A DNA stretch of 64,000 bases from Micromonospora sediminicola (GCF_900089585.1 NZ_FLRH01000004.1:55001-119000), one strand, 5' to 3'. Positions 8,474 through 16,914 are shown, counted from the first letter of the stretch. Notes: a model not told the origin generated them from the sequence alone. Made by a program: numbers and translations.

Positions 8474-10720
8474 ATGAGCGGCAACCAGCGCACCGTGGAT
8501 CCGTGGCGGGGATTCCGGGACGGACCGTGGCGGGAGACCGTCGACGTGGCCGACTTCGTCCGGCGCAACCACGAGCCCTACACCGGCGACGCGTCGTTCC
8601 TCACCGGCCCGACCCCCCGCACCCTCGCGGTGTGGGACCGGCTGCGGGCCCTGTTCCCGGAGGAGCGCCGGCGCGGGGTGTACGACGTGGACGCGGCGAC
8701 CCCGTCGACCATCACCTCGCACGCGCCCGGCTACGTCGACCGGGAGCGCGAGCTGATCGTCGGGTTGCAGACCGACGCGCCGCTGCGCCGGGCGATCATG
8801 CCGGCCGGCGGGCTGCGGATGGTGGAGACCGCGCTGCGGGCGTACGGCCGCGAGCCCGACCCGCGCGTGCACGAGATCTTCACCCGGTACCGCCGCACCC
8901 ACAACGACGCGGTCTTCGACGCGTACCCGGAGGCGGTGCTGGCCGCCCGGCGCTCGCACGTGATCACTGGGCTGCCCGACGCCTACGGGCGGGGCCGGAT
9001 CATCGGCGACTACCGCCGGGTGGCGCTGTACGGGGTGGACCGGCTGGTCGAGGAGCGGCGCGCCCACCGGGCCGCGCTGGACGACCGACGCAGCACCGAC
9101 GACGTGATCCGGGACCGGGAGGAGCTGGCCGAGCAGATCCGCGCGCTCGGCGAGCTGAAGGAGATGGCGGCCTCGTACGGCTTCGACATCTCCCGCCCGG
9201 CCGCCACCGGGCAGCAGGCGATCCAGTGGCTCTACTTCGCCTACCTGGCCGCGACCAAGGAGCAGAACGGCGCGGCCATGTCGCTCGGGCGCACCGCCGG
9301 CTTCGTCGACGTCTACCTGCGGCGGGACATCGCCGAGGGGCGGCTGGACGAGACCGGCGCGCAGGAGCTGGTCGACGACTTCGTGATCAAGCTGCGGATC
9401 ATCCGCTTCCTCCGCACCCCCGAGTACGACCAGCTGTTCTCCGGCGACCCGACCTGGGTCACCGAGTCGCTCGGCGGGATGGGCGCGGACGGCCGGCCGC
9501 TGGTCACCCGCACCACGTACCGCTACCTCCAGACGCTCTACAACCTCGGTCCGGCCCCCGAGCCGAACCTGACCGTGCTCTGGTCGCCCCGGTTGCCCGA
9601 CGGGTTCAAGCGCTTCTGCGCCCAGGTGTCGCTGGACACCAGCGCCATCCAGTACGAGAACGACGAGCTGATCCGCCCCGCGTACGACGACGACACCGCG
9701 ATCGCCTGCTGCGTGTCGGCCATGCGCGTCGGCCGGGACATGCAGTTCTTCGGCGCCCGGGCGAACCTGGCCAAGGCGCTGCTCTACGCGATCAACGGCG
9801 GCCGGGACGAGCTGACCGGCGCGCAGGTCGCCCCGCCGACCCCGCCGGTGGGCGGCGAGACGCTCGACCACGACGAGGTGCTCGCCGCGTACGACCGGAC
9901 GCTGGACTGGCTCGCCGAGACGTACGTGGACGCGTTGAACGTGATCCACCACCAGCACGACCGGTACGCGTACGAGCGGCTGGAGATGGCGCTGCACGAC
10001 CACCCGGTGCGGCGGTTCATGGCCACCGGCATCGCCGGCCTCTCGGTCGCGGTGGACAGCCTCTCGGCCATCCGGTACGGCCGGGTCAAGGTGCTGCGCG
10101 ACGCGACCGGGCTGGCCGTCGACTACGCGGTCGAGGGCGAGTTCCCGACGTACGGCAACGACGAGGACCGGGCCGACGAGATCGCCGTGTGGCTGGTCGA
10201 GACGTTCGCCGCGAAGCTGCGCCGGCAGCGCACCTACCGGGACGCCGAACTGACCATGTCGGTGCTCACCATCACGTCGAACGTCGTCTACGGCACCCAC
10301 ACCGGCGCCACCCCGGACGGGCGGCGGGCCGGCGAGCCGTTCGCGCCCGGCGCCAACCCGATGAACGGCCGGGACACCCACGGCCTGGTCGCCTCGGCGC
10401 TGTCGGTGGCGAAGCTGCCGTACGACGCGGCCCGCGACGGTATCTCGTTGACCGGCACGGTCACCCCCGACGGCCTGGGTCACACCCGCGAGGAGCGGAT
10501 CACCAACCTGGCCGGGGTGCTCAACGGCTACACCGACGCCGGCGGGTTCCACCTCAACGTCAACGTGCTGGACCGGGCCACGCTGCTGGACGCGATGGCC
10601 CACCCGGAGCGGTACCCGCAGCTCACCGTCCGGGTCTCCGGGTACGCGGTGAACTTCGTCCGGCTCACCCGTGAGCAGCAGCGGGACGTGGTGTCCCGGA
10701 CGTTCCACGGGTCGCTGTGA
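8474..10720 (+). CDS. pflB: Pyruvate formate-lyase (formate C-acetyltransferase)
   Basis: A 748-aa glycyl-radical enzyme converting pyruvate + CoA to acetyl-CoA + formate. The paired catalytic cysteines are Cys412-Cys413 in TAIACCVSAMRVG. The C-terminal radical loop RVSGYAVNF puts the glycyl-radical residue at Gly723, and FIXED-length C-terminal helices follow. Length matches PflB, and the adjacent CC pair distinguishes it from diol dehydratases and choline lyases, which have a single Cys. Its TGA overlaps the start of the activase as GTGA, so the two are co-translated. PFL is oxygen-sensitive and rare in nominally aerobic actinomycetes, so this gene implies a fermentative or hypoxic survival mode. 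Nothing looks broken. Confidence 0.95.
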   Translation: MSGNQRTVDPWRGFRDGPWRETVDVADFVRRNHEPYTGDASFLTGPTPRTLAVWDRLRALFPEERRRGVYDVDAATPSTITSHAPGYVDRERELIVGLQTDAPLRRAIMPAGGLRMVETALRAYGREPDPRVHEIFTRYRRTHNDAVFDAYPEAVLAARRSHVITGLPDAYGRGRIIGDYRRVALYGVDRLVEERRAHRAALDDRRSTDDVIRDREELAEQIRALGELKEMAASYGFDISRPAATGQQAIQWLYFAYLAATKEQNGAAMSLGRTAGFVDVYLRRDIAEGRLDETGAQELVDDFVIKLRIIRFLRTPEYDQLFSGDPTWVTESLGGMGADGRPLVTRTTYRYLQTLYNLGPAPEPNLTVLWSPRLPDGFKRFCAQVSLDTSAIQYENDELIRPAYDDDTAIACCVSAMRVGRDMQFFGARANLAKALLYAINGGRDELTGAQVAPPTPPVGGETLDHDEVLAAYDRTLDWLAETYVDALNVIHHQHDRYAYERLEMALHDHPVRRFMATGIAGLSVAVDSLSAIRYGRVKVLRDATGLAVDYAVEGEFPTYGNDEDRADEIAVWLVETFAAKLRRQRTYRDAELTMSVLTITSNVVYGTHTGATPDGRRAGEPFAPGANPMNGRDTHGLVASALSVAKLPYDAARDGISLTGTVTPDGLGHTREERITNLAGVLNGYTDAGGFHLNVNVLDRATLLDAMAHPERYPQLTVRVSGYAVNFVRLTREQQRDVVSRTFHGSL

Positions 10721-11490
10721 CCGACCGCCCGCCGGTGGCGCCCGTCGCGGCGCCACCGGTTCTCCACGGGGCGGTGCACTCCTGGGACACCTCGGTGGGG
10801 GTGGACGGGCCGGGCACCCGGTTCGTCGTCTTCCTCGCCGGCTGCCCGCTGCGCTGCCGCTACTGCCACAGCCCGGACACCTGGTACGGGCGCAGCGGCC
10901 GGCGGCGCACGGTGGACGAGATGGTGGCCCTGGCGACCCGGTACCGCCGCTTCGTCGCGGTGGCCGGCGGCGGCGTCACGGTCAGCGGCGGCGAACCGTT
11001 GCTGCAACCGGCGTTCACCGGGGAGCTGCTGCGCCGCTGTCACGCGCTCGGCCTGCACACCGCGCTGGACACCTCCGGGTTCCTCGGCGACCGCGCCGAC
11101 GAGTCGCTGCTGGACGCCACCGACCTGGTGCTGCTCGACGTGAAGGCGGGCAGCCCGGCGACGTACCGGCGGGTCACCGGCACCGGCCGGCTCGCGCCGA
11201 CGCTGCGCTTCGCCCGCCGGCTGGCCGACCGGGGCACGCCGATGTGGATCCGGTACGTGCTGGTCCCGGGGCTGACCGACGCCCCCGACGAGGTGGCCCG
11301 GGTGGCCGACGCGGCCGCCGGGCTGGCCACCGTCGAGCGGGTCGAGGTGCTGCCGTTCCACCGGCTCGGCGCGCACAAGTACGCCGAGCTGGGCCTGACC
11401 TTCCCGCTGGCGGACACCGCACCGCCGGACCCGGAGCTGCTGGCCCGGGTACGCGGACAGTTCGCCGAGCGCGGCCTGACCGTCACCTGA
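10717..11490 (+). CDS. pflA: Pyruvate formate-lyase-activating radical SAM enzyme
   Basis: A 257-aa radical S-adenosylmethionine enzyme that installs the glycyl radical on PflB. The [4Fe-4S]-binding cysteines are C43, C47 and C50 in GCPLRCRYCHSPDTW, the CX3CX2C pattern of activases. VSGGEPLLQP, used to bind SAM, lies about 45 residues further on, and the domain ends with VEVLPFHRLGAHKY typical of PflA. There is no extra ferredoxin insert, which fits PFL activase rather than a dehydratase activase. The GTG start overlaps the pflB stop by 4 nt, giving near-equal translation of enzyme and activator. Confidence 0.93.
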   Translation: MTDRPPVAPVAAPPVLHGAVHSWDTSVGVDGPGTRFVVFLAGCPLRCRYCHSPDTWYGRSGRRRTVDEMVALATRYRRFVAVAGGGVTVSGGEPLLQPAFTGELLRRCHALGLHTALDTSGFLGDRADESLLDATDLVLLDVKAGSPATYRRVTGTGRLAPTLRFARRLADRGTPMWIRYVLVPGLTDAPDEVARVADAAAGLATVERVEVLPFHRLGAHKYAELGLTFPLADTAPPDPELLARVRGQFAERGLTVT

Positions 11491-11519
11491 TCCGGCCGGC
11501 GCGACCCTAGGATGGGCGC

Positions 11520-11840
11520 ATGCCTTCCGTACGATCGCGCCGCCGCCGGACCGCAGACCTCCGCACCGCGCTCGCGAGCGTGACCGGTGCGCGGGCCACG
11601 GGCGCCACGGCCGTCGGGGCGAAGGCCACCGGAGCGGGCGCGACCGGCGCGCGGGCCGTCGGCGCGCTGGCCCTGGGCGCCGTGGCGGTGGGCGCCCTGG
11701 CGGTGGGCTCGCTCGTGATCGGCCGGCTGGCCGTGCGCCGCGCGGTGATCCGCGAGCTGCGCATCGGTCGGCTGGAGGTGGGCGAGCTGGTCGTGCGGCG
11801 CACCACCGACCCGGGTCAGCTCGCCACGGACGTGGGATAG
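11520..11840 (+). CDS. Short pentapeptide-repeat-like beta-helix protein
   Basis: A 106-aa protein. After a basic N-terminus (RSRRRRTADLRT), residues about 22-95 show a regular period of five: GALAL, GAVAV, GALAV, GSLVI, GRLAV, RRAVI, RELRI, GRLEV, GELVV. The small/hydrophobic/X/hydrophobic pattern is that of pentapeptide-repeat right-handed beta-helices, although the canonical A(D/N)LXX signature is weak and Gly dominates. Early turns are neutral and Ala/Gly-rich, later turns charged. No enzyme motif is seen. It lies 29 nt after pflA, and its last 25 nt overlap the end of the convergent cyclic-nucleotide-binding gene. The role is unknown; membrane association or protein capping are possible. 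Confidence 0.6.
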   Translation: MPSVRSRRRRTADLRTALASVTGARATGATAVGAKATGAGATGARAVGALALGAVAVGALAVGSLVIGRLAVRRAVIRELRIGRLEVGELVVRRTTDPGQLATDVG

Positions 11841-12286
11841 CCGTACAGGTCGAGCAGGCGCACCCGGGAGGCCTGCAGGCGATCCACCACGACGCTCATC
11901 AACCGGGCGGTGAGCTGCCGGCCGAGCGTGTCGTCGGACTCCATCAGCCGGCGCACCCCGTCCGCGTCCAGCTCGACCGCCGTGCTGCGCTGGGTGGCCA
12001 CCGCGCCGAACTGCCAGCGGTAGGGCGGGAACAGCCAGGACCAGCCGAGCACCCCGCCCGCCCCGATCGTCTCGATGCCCACGTCGCCGCGACCGGGCAC
12101 CGGGAAGTCCAGCGCGACCTGGCCGCCCCGGACCAGCCAGAACCGCTCGGCCGGCTGGCCGGCGCGGAACAGCCGGTGCCCGGGGTGCCAGACCACCGGG
12201 CGGGCGTACCCGGTGAGCCGGGGCAGCCACTCGTCGGGCAGCCCGGCCAGGAACGGGTGGACCCGGAGCATCTCCAGCGGGGTCAT
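11816..12286 (-). CDS. Stand-alone cyclic-nucleotide-binding domain protein
   Basis: A 156-aa protein made only of a Crp-type cyclic-nucleotide-binding beta-barrel. It has HPFLAGLPDEWLPRLTGYA, then the barrel strands with HRLFRAGQPAERFWLVRGGQVALD and IETIGAGGVLGWSWLFPPYRW, and a C-terminal helix. No helix-turn-helix follows, so it is not a transcription factor by itself. The ATG at 12286 begins the first helix of the fold; an ATG 42 nt earlier is possible. The usual phosphate-binding-cassette Arg is not obvious, so ligand binding may be altered. Genes like this sit beside stress and fermentation genes in actinobacteria, suggesting a redox or energy sensor; that is inference. Confidence 0.75.
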   Translation of the reverse strand: MTPLEMLRVHPFLAGLPDEWLPRLTGYARPVVWHPGHRLFRAGQPAERFWLVRGGQVALDFPVPGRGDVGIETIGAGGVLGWSWLFPPYRWQFGAVATQRSTAVELDADGVRRLMESDDTLGRQLTARLMSVVVDRLQASRVRLLDLYGYPTSVAS

Positions 12287-12443
12287 GGCGCCTCCACGGT
12301 CGGCAGAAGAAAGCCGTGGTCCCATCACACCCCGTCACGCCCCCGACGCGGAAGGGGCCGATGGTCCCGAGCTGCGCGGGGCGGCCGCCCCTGCCCCGGC
12401 ACGGCCCGCGGGACCAGGCTGGAGGTGGACGAAGGAGGACGTG

Positions 12444-13349
12444 ATGACCGACAGATCCGGTGCCCCCGTCGTGGTGGGTGTGGACGGTTCCCCGTCGGCG
12501 CTGGACGCGGTGCGGCTGGCCGCGCGGGAGGCGGTGCTCCGGCACCGGCCGCTGCGGGTGGTGAACGCGTTCCTGTGGCCGTTGCTCGGCACGCCGCTCG
12601 GTCCGGTCGCCGCCACGCTGCCCGACGACGAGCTGCGGCAGGAGGCCGGCAAGCTGGTCCAGGAGGCGATCGACGAAGCCCGCAAGGTCGACCCCGACCT
12701 GCCGGTGAGCGGAGCGGTGGTGGACGGCGGGCCGGTCGCGGTGCTGCTGCGGGAGAGTCGCGGCGCGGCGCTGCTGGTGCTGGGTCACCGCGGTCTGGGC
12801 GGCTTCGCCGAGCTGCTGGTCGGTTCGGCGGCGGTGCAGCTCTCCGCCCGCGCCGACTGCCCGGTGCTGATCGCCCGGGGCGACGCCCGGGCGGCCGGAC
12901 CGGTGGTGGTCGGGGTGGACGGCTCCGCGCTGTCGACCGAGGCGGTCGGCTTCGCGTTCGCCGAGGCCGCCCGGCGCGGCGCCGACCTGGTCGTCGTGCA
13001 CACCTGGCTCTATCCGCAGCCGGTGACGCGGCGGGAGAGCTACGGCGACATCATGCCCCTGGTGTACGACCCGGAGCGGCTGCGCGCGGACGAGGAGCGG
13101 GTGCTCGCCGAGTCGGTGGCCGGCTGGGCGGAGCGCTACCCGGAGGTCACGGTGCGGCCGAAGCTGATCGCCGCCACCCCGGCCCGGGCGCTGGTCGAGG
13201 AGTCCACCGACGCGCAGCTGACCGTGGTCGGCGCGCACGGGCGGGGCACCCTCGGCGGGCTGCTGCTCGGCTCGGTCAGCCACGCGGTGCTGCACCACTG
13301 CCGCAGCCCGCTGGCGATCGTGCGGCACCGCCGGGAGCCGGCCGGCTGA
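12444..13349 (+). CDS. Universal stress protein, two UspA domains
   Basis: A 301-aa cytoplasmic protein with tandem UspA domains. Domain 1 (about 8-145) opens with VVVGVDGSPSALDAVRLAAR and carries an ATP-loop pattern in GHRGLGGFAELLVGS. Domain 2 (about 153-295) opens with VVVGVDGSALSTEAV and carries GAHGRGTLGGLLLGSVS. Both G-X2-G-X9-G-S loops are intact, so ATP binding is likely. The ATG at 12444 follows a strong AAGGAGG ribosome site; longer in-frame openings upstream run through the opposite gene. It is followed by a paralogue. In mycobacteria such proteins belong to the hypoxia/dormancy regulon, which fits the nearby pyruvate formate-lyase genes. Confidence 0.9.
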   Translation: MTDRSGAPVVVGVDGSPSALDAVRLAAREAVLRHRPLRVVNAFLWPLLGTPLGPVAATLPDDELRQEAGKLVQEAIDEARKVDPDLPVSGAVVDGGPVAVLLRESRGAALLVLGHRGLGGFAELLVGSAAVQLSARADCPVLIARGDARAAGPVVVGVDGSALSTEAVGFAFAEAARRGADLVVVHTWLYPQPVTRRESYGDIMPLVYDPERLRADEERVLAESVAGWAERYPEVTVRPKLIAATPARALVEESTDAQLTVVGAHGRGTLGGLLLGSVSHAVLHHCRSPLAIVRHRREPAG

Positions 13350-13364
13350 CCGGTCCGCGTCCAC

Positions 13365-13402
13365 GGGCGCCGGTCGGGTGCGCAGCCGCCCGACCGGCGC
13401 CC
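13365..13402 (+). terminator. 14-bp GC hairpin between the two usp genes
   Basis: A perfect 14-bp inverted repeat (GGGCGCCGGTCGGG and its complement) with a 10-nt loop starts 15 nt after the first usp stop. Flanking CCAC/GTGG can extend it imperfectly. It suggests that the two usp genes are separate transcripts or that the first message is 3'-end protected. Confidence 0.5.
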
Positions 13403-13473
13403 GGATCCGTGGCGTCGCCCGCGCGGCGGGGCCGGGACGGCCACAATGGCGGGAGTCGACCGAGGGGGTCCCG

Positions 13474-14358
13474 ATGAACCGACCCGTCGTGGCGGGGGTG
13501 GACGGATCGCCGTCCAGCCTGGCCGCCGCCGAGCTGGCCGCCGCGACCGCCGTCGCGCGGTCCCGGCCCCTGCTGCTGGTGCACGGCTACCTGCACCCGC
13601 TCGGCTACGGGGTGCCGCTCAACCCGTACGACCTCGGGGTGCCGGCGCCGACCGAGGAGGCGGAGAAGATGCTGGAACGCGTCGCCGCCGAGCTGGCCGA
13701 ACGGCATCCCGGCCTGCGGGCGCAGGTGCGGCAGGTCGCCGGCGGCCCGGGCGCGGCCCTGGTCGAGGAGTCGCGCCGGGCCGAGCTGGTGGTGGTGGGC
13801 AGCCGGGGCGTGGGCGGCTTCGCCGGCCTGCTGCTCGGCTCGGTGGGCGGGCAGCTGGCGCAGCACGGGCACTGCCCGGTGCTGGTGGTCCGCCCGGCCG
13901 AGGAGCCGATCCCGGTGGGCGGTCCGGTGGTGGTCGGGGTGGACGGCTCCGACTCCGCGGCGTACGCGGTGGAGCTGGCCGCGGACGAGGCCGACCGCCG
14001 CGACGCCGAGCTGGCGCTGCTGCACGTCCGGTCGCCGGAGCGCGGCGCGGTGGCGCCGGAGGTCGCCGCCGAGGCGGGCGCCGCCGAACGGGCCGAGGCG
14101 ACGGAGCTGCTGGCCACGGCGGCCGACACGGTCCGCCGGGAGCATCCGGGACTGCGGGTGACCGAGCGCGCCGTCGTCGCCGCCTCCCCGGAGTCCGCGT
14201 TGCGGGAGGCGAGCGGCGAGGCGTCGCTGGTGGTGGTCGGCTCCCGGGGTCGGGGCGGCTTCGCCGGGCTGCTGCTCGGCTCGGTCAGCCAGGCCCTGGT
14301 GCAGCACGCCCACTGCCCGGTGCTGGTGGCCCACCGGCCGGAACCGGCCGACGACTGA
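13474..14358 (+). CDS. Universal stress protein, two UspA domains (paralogue)
   Basis: A 294-aa tandem UspA protein similar to its upstream neighbour. Domain 1 starts VVAGVDGSPSSLAAAELAAA and has GSRGVGGFAGLLLGSVG; domain 2 starts VVVGVDGSDSAAYAVELAAD and has GSRGRGGFAGLLLGSVSQA. All ATP-loop glycines are present. The start is the ATG after CGAGGGGG. The two genes look like a duplication, but spacers and hairpins separate them. It converges on the FMN reductase gene. A stress or dormancy role is known for the family; its specific signal here is unknown. Confidence 0.88.
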   Translation: MNRPVVAGVDGSPSSLAAAELAAATAVARSRPLLLVHGYLHPLGYGVPLNPYDLGVPAPTEEAEKMLERVAAELAERHPGLRAQVRQVAGGPGAALVEESRRAELVVVGSRGVGGFAGLLLGSVGGQLAQHGHCPVLVVRPAEEPIPVGGPVVVGVDGSDSAAYAVELAADEADRRDAELALLHVRSPERGAVAPEVAAEAGAAERAEATELLATAADTVRREHPGLRVTERAVVAASPESALREASGEASLVVVGSRGRGGFAGLLLGSVSQALVQHAHCPVLVAHRPEPADD

Positions 14359-14359
14359 C

Positions 14360-14385
14360 CTCGGTCGGCGACCGGTCCGGCCGAG
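14360..14385. terminator. Hairpin between convergent usp and FMN reductase genes
   Basis: CTCGGTCGG pairs with CCGGCCGAG (one G-U pair) around an 8-nt loop in the 33-nt gap between two convergent genes. Its position suggests a shared bidirectional terminator. There is no T tract. Confidence 0.4.
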
Positions 14386-14391
14386 CCGGGT

Positions 14392-15018
14392 TCAGGACGG
14401 GTCGCGGCCGGCGAGCAGGTCGGCGAAGTCGGTGGTGAGCGCGAACGGGTCGGCCGGGCCGGTCGCGGGCGGTCGGTGGTCCACCTGCTCGGCCAGTTCG
14501 CCGGCGGCCCGCCGGATCCGGACCCGCAGCGCGCTGTCGCCGTCGTCGCCGGCCCAGTCCTCGGGCGCGGCGAAGACCGCCGTCGGCAGCACGACCGCCC
14601 GCAGGTACGTGAACATCGGGCGCACCGCGTGCTCCAGCGCCAGCGAGTGCCGCGCGGTGCCACCGGTCGCCGCGATCAGCACCGGCTTGCCGGCCAGCGC
14701 GTCCCGGTCGACCACGTCGAAGAAGGACTTGAACAGCCCGTTGTAGGACGCGTTGAACACCGGCGTGACGGCGATCAGCCCGTCGGCCGCCGCGACCGCG
14801 TCCAGCGTCCGGCGCAGCGCGCCCGGTGGGAAGCCGGTGAGCAGGTGGTTCACCACGTCGTGCGCGTGCTCGCGCAGCTCCACCGCGTGCAGGTCGACGT
14901 CCGCGCCACGACCGGCCAGCTCGTCGCGGGCGGCCGCGGCGAGCTGGTCGGCGAGCAGGCGGGTGGACGAGGGCTGGCCGAGACCGGCCGAGACGACCGC
15001 GAACGTACGCCGGGTCAC
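14392..15018 (-). CDS. NADPH-dependent FMN reductase (CE1759 type)
   Basis: A 208-aa flavodoxin-like reductase. The flavin phosphate loop is near the N-terminus (SAGLGQPSSTRLLADQLA), the second conserved loop is TPVFNASYNGLFKSFFDV, and LIAATGGTARHSL is typical of NADPH:FMN reductases. It overlaps the end of the upstream luciferase-like monooxygenase by 4 nt as ATGA, so it almost certainly supplies reduced FMN to that enzyme. This arrangement, monooxygenase first and reductase second, is the CE1758/CE1759 pair known in actinobacteria. The physiological substrate of the pair is not known. Confidence 0.87.
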   Translation of the reverse strand: MTRRTFAVVSAGLGQPSSTRLLADQLAAAARDELAGRGADVDLHAVELREHAHDVVNHLLTGFPPGALRRTLDAVAAADGLIAVTPVFNASYNGLFKSFFDVVDRDALAGKPVLIAATGGTARHSLALEHAVRPMFTYLRAVVLPTAVFAAPEDWAGDDGDSALRVRIRRAAGELAEQVDHRPPATGPADPFALTTDFADLLAGRDPS

Positions 15019-16115
15019 CGGTCCTCCTCCGTGGTCGTCGCGGCGTCGCGGGCGGCGAGCAGGGCGGCGTGGGTGGGCGCCTCGGGCACGTGCGCGGGAC
15101 GCATCGAGTCGAACTCCTTGCGCAGCACCGGGACCACCTCCTCGCCCAGCAGGTCGAGCTGCTCCAGCACCGTCTTCAGCGGCAGGCCGGCGTGGTCCAT
15201 CAGGAACAGCTGCCGCTGGTAGTCGCCGACGTACTCGCGGAAGCCCAGCGTGCGGTCGATGACCTGCTGCGGGCTGCCCACGGTCAGCGGCGTCTCCCGG
15301 GTGAACTCCTCCAGCGACGGGCCGTGCCCGTAAACCGGGGCGTTGTCGAAGTAGGGCCGGAACTCGCGCACCGCGTCCTGGGAGTTGCGGCGCATGAAGA
15401 CCTGCCCGCCGAGGCCGACGATCGCCTGGTCGGGTGAGCCGTGGCCGTGGTGCGCGAAGCGCTCACGGTAGAGGCCGACCATCCGCTGGGTGTGCTCCTT
15501 GGGCCAGAAGATGTGGTTGGCGAAGAAGCCGTCGCCGTAGTAGGCGGCCTGCTCGGCGATCTCGGGGCTGCGGATGGAGCCGTGCCAGACGAACGGCGGG
15601 ATGCCGTCGAGCGGGCGCGGGGTCGAGGTGAACGACTGCAGCGGGGTGCGGAAGCGTCCCTTCCAGTCGACCACGTCCTCGCGCCACAGCCGGTGCAGCA
15701 GGTCGTAGTTCTCGATGGCGAGCGGGATGCCGTTGCGGATGTCCTGCCCGAACCACGGGTAGACCGGGCCGGTGTTGCCGCGCCCCATCATCAGGTCCAC
15801 CCGGCCGTCGGCCAGGTGCTGGAGCATCGCGTAGTCCTCGGCGATCTTCACCGGGTCGTTGGTGGTGATCAGCGTGGTCGAGGTGGACAGCAGCAGCCGC
15901 TCGGTGCGCGCGGCGATCCAGCCGAGCATGGTGGTCGGCGACGACGGCACGAACGGCGGGTTGTGGTGCTCGCCGGTGGCGAACACGTCCAGCCCGACCT
16001 CCTCGGCCTTGAGCGCGATGGTGGTCATGGCCGTGATCCGGTCGCGCTCGGAGGGCAGCCGACCGGTGGTCGGGTCGACCGTGACGTCACCTACGGTGAA
16101 GATTCCGAACTGCAT
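15015..16115 (-). CDS. LLM-class flavin-dependent monooxygenase (CE1758 type)
   Basis: A 366-aa luciferase-like TIM-barrel enzyme. Visible family features are MQFGIFTVGDVT at the start, LDVFATGEHHNPPFVPSSP, LLLSTSTTLITTNDPVKIAEDY, the loop LADGRVDLMMGRGNTGPVYPW, and YYGDGFFANHIFWPKEHT near the C-terminal flavin site. The ATG at 16115 has a CGAGGAGC ribosome site; a longer N-terminus would be Cys/Arg-rich and not conserved. It uses FMNH2 and O2 to oxidise an unknown organic substrate and is co-translated with its reductase. An inverted repeat, TTGAC-GA-GTCAA, lies 61 nt upstream and is a good regulator site. Confidence 0.88.
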   Translation of the reverse strand: MQFGIFTVGDVTVDPTTGRLPSERDRITAMTTIALKAEEVGLDVFATGEHHNPPFVPSSPTTMLGWIAARTERLLLSTSTTLITTNDPVKIAEDYAMLQHLADGRVDLMMGRGNTGPVYPWFGQDIRNGIPLAIENYDLLHRLWREDVVDWKGRFRTPLQSFTSTPRPLDGIPPFVWHGSIRSPEIAEQAAYYGDGFFANHIFWPKEHTQRMVGLYRERFAHHGHGSPDQAIVGLGGQVFMRRNSQDAVREFRPYFDNAPVYGHGPSLEEFTRETPLTVGSPQQVIDRTLGFREYVGDYQRQLFLMDHAGLPLKTVLEQLDLLGEEVVPVLRKEFDSMRPAHVPEAPTHAALLAARDAATTTEEDR

Positions 16116-16175
16116 GACCAGCTCCTCGGGTGGGGTGCGGACCGGGCGGTCCGGGGATCGCCCCGCACAACATAC

Positions 16176-16187
16176 TTGACGAGTCAA
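16176..16187 (-). promoter_or_regulatory. TTGAC-N2-GTCAA operator, probably MarR-type
   Basis: A perfect 5-bp inverted repeat with a 2-nt centre lies in the 120-nt spacer between the flavin monooxygenase gene and the divergent DNA glycosylase gene. Short TTGA..TCAA palindromes like this are typical MarR/ROK-family operators. No MarR gene lies within the window, so the regulator would be encoded elsewhere. Confidence 0.45.
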
Positions 16188-16235
16188 CTATTCCAGGAGG
16201 CGCGTGGCCCCGACCGTCCGGCTAACCTTGCCGCG

Positions 16236-16853
16236 ATGACGTACCCCTGGCTCCGGGCCCCGGCGGCGCGGGTCGCGGCCACCGCGCAGACCCTCCTCGG
16301 CTGGACCGTCTCGGCGAACGGCGTGCGCGTGCGGTTGACCGAGGTCGAGGCGTACGCCGGCACCGGCGAGGACCCCGCCTCGCACGCCCACCGCGGACCC
16401 ACGCCCCGCAACCAGGTCATGTTCGGCCCCGCCGGGCACGTCTACGTGTACTTCGTGTTCGGCATGCACTGGTGCGCCAACATCGTCTGCGGTCGGGACG
16501 GCGAGGCGGCGGCCGTGCTGCTGCGCGCCGGCGCGGTGGTGGACGGGATCGAGACCGCCCGGGAGCGCCGCCCCCGCGCGTCGGACCGGGACCTGGCGCG
16601 CGGGCCGGCCCGCCTGGTCAGCGCGCTCGGCCTCGGTCGGGACGCCAACGGCACCTCGGCCGTCGACGGCACCGGCCCGCTGCTGCTGACCCCGCCCGGA
16701 ACGCCGGTCGACCCCGCGCGGATCGTCGCCGGCCCGCGGGTCGGCGTGGCCGCCGCCCACGACCTGCCGTGGCGGTTCTGGCTGGCCGACGAGCCCACCG
16801 TGAGCGTCTACCGCCGCCACACCCCCCGCCGCCGCTCGCCGCTCCCCCGCTAG
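16236..16853 (+). CDS. mpg: 3-methyladenine DNA glycosylase (AAG/Mpg family)
   Basis: A 205-aa base-excision repair enzyme removing alkylated purines. It shows RLTEVEAYAGTGEDPASHA, containing the catalytic Glu, then HRGPTPRNQVMFGPAGHVYVY with the intercalating Tyr region, then FGMHWCANIV and ARGPARLVSALGL, all in the family's order and length. The ATG lies after TAACCTTGCCGCG with only a weak ribosome site. It is divergent from the flavin monooxygenase operon and shares its regulatory spacer. The C-terminal tail is Arg/Pro-rich. Confidence 0.92.
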   Translation: MTYPWLRAPAARVAATAQTLLGWTVSANGVRVRLTEVEAYAGTGEDPASHAHRGPTPRNQVMFGPAGHVYVYFVFGMHWCANIVCGRDGEAAAVLLRAGAVVDGIETARERRPRASDRDLARGPARLVSALGLGRDANGTSAVDGTGPLLLTPPGTPVDPARIVAGPRVGVAAAHDLPWRFWLADEPTVSVYRRHTPRRRSPLPR

Positions 16854-16914
16854 CCCCCCACCCCGCCCGCACCCGCCCGGCGCCCGCGCCGCGCCCGCCG
16901 ACCCCAGCCACGCC

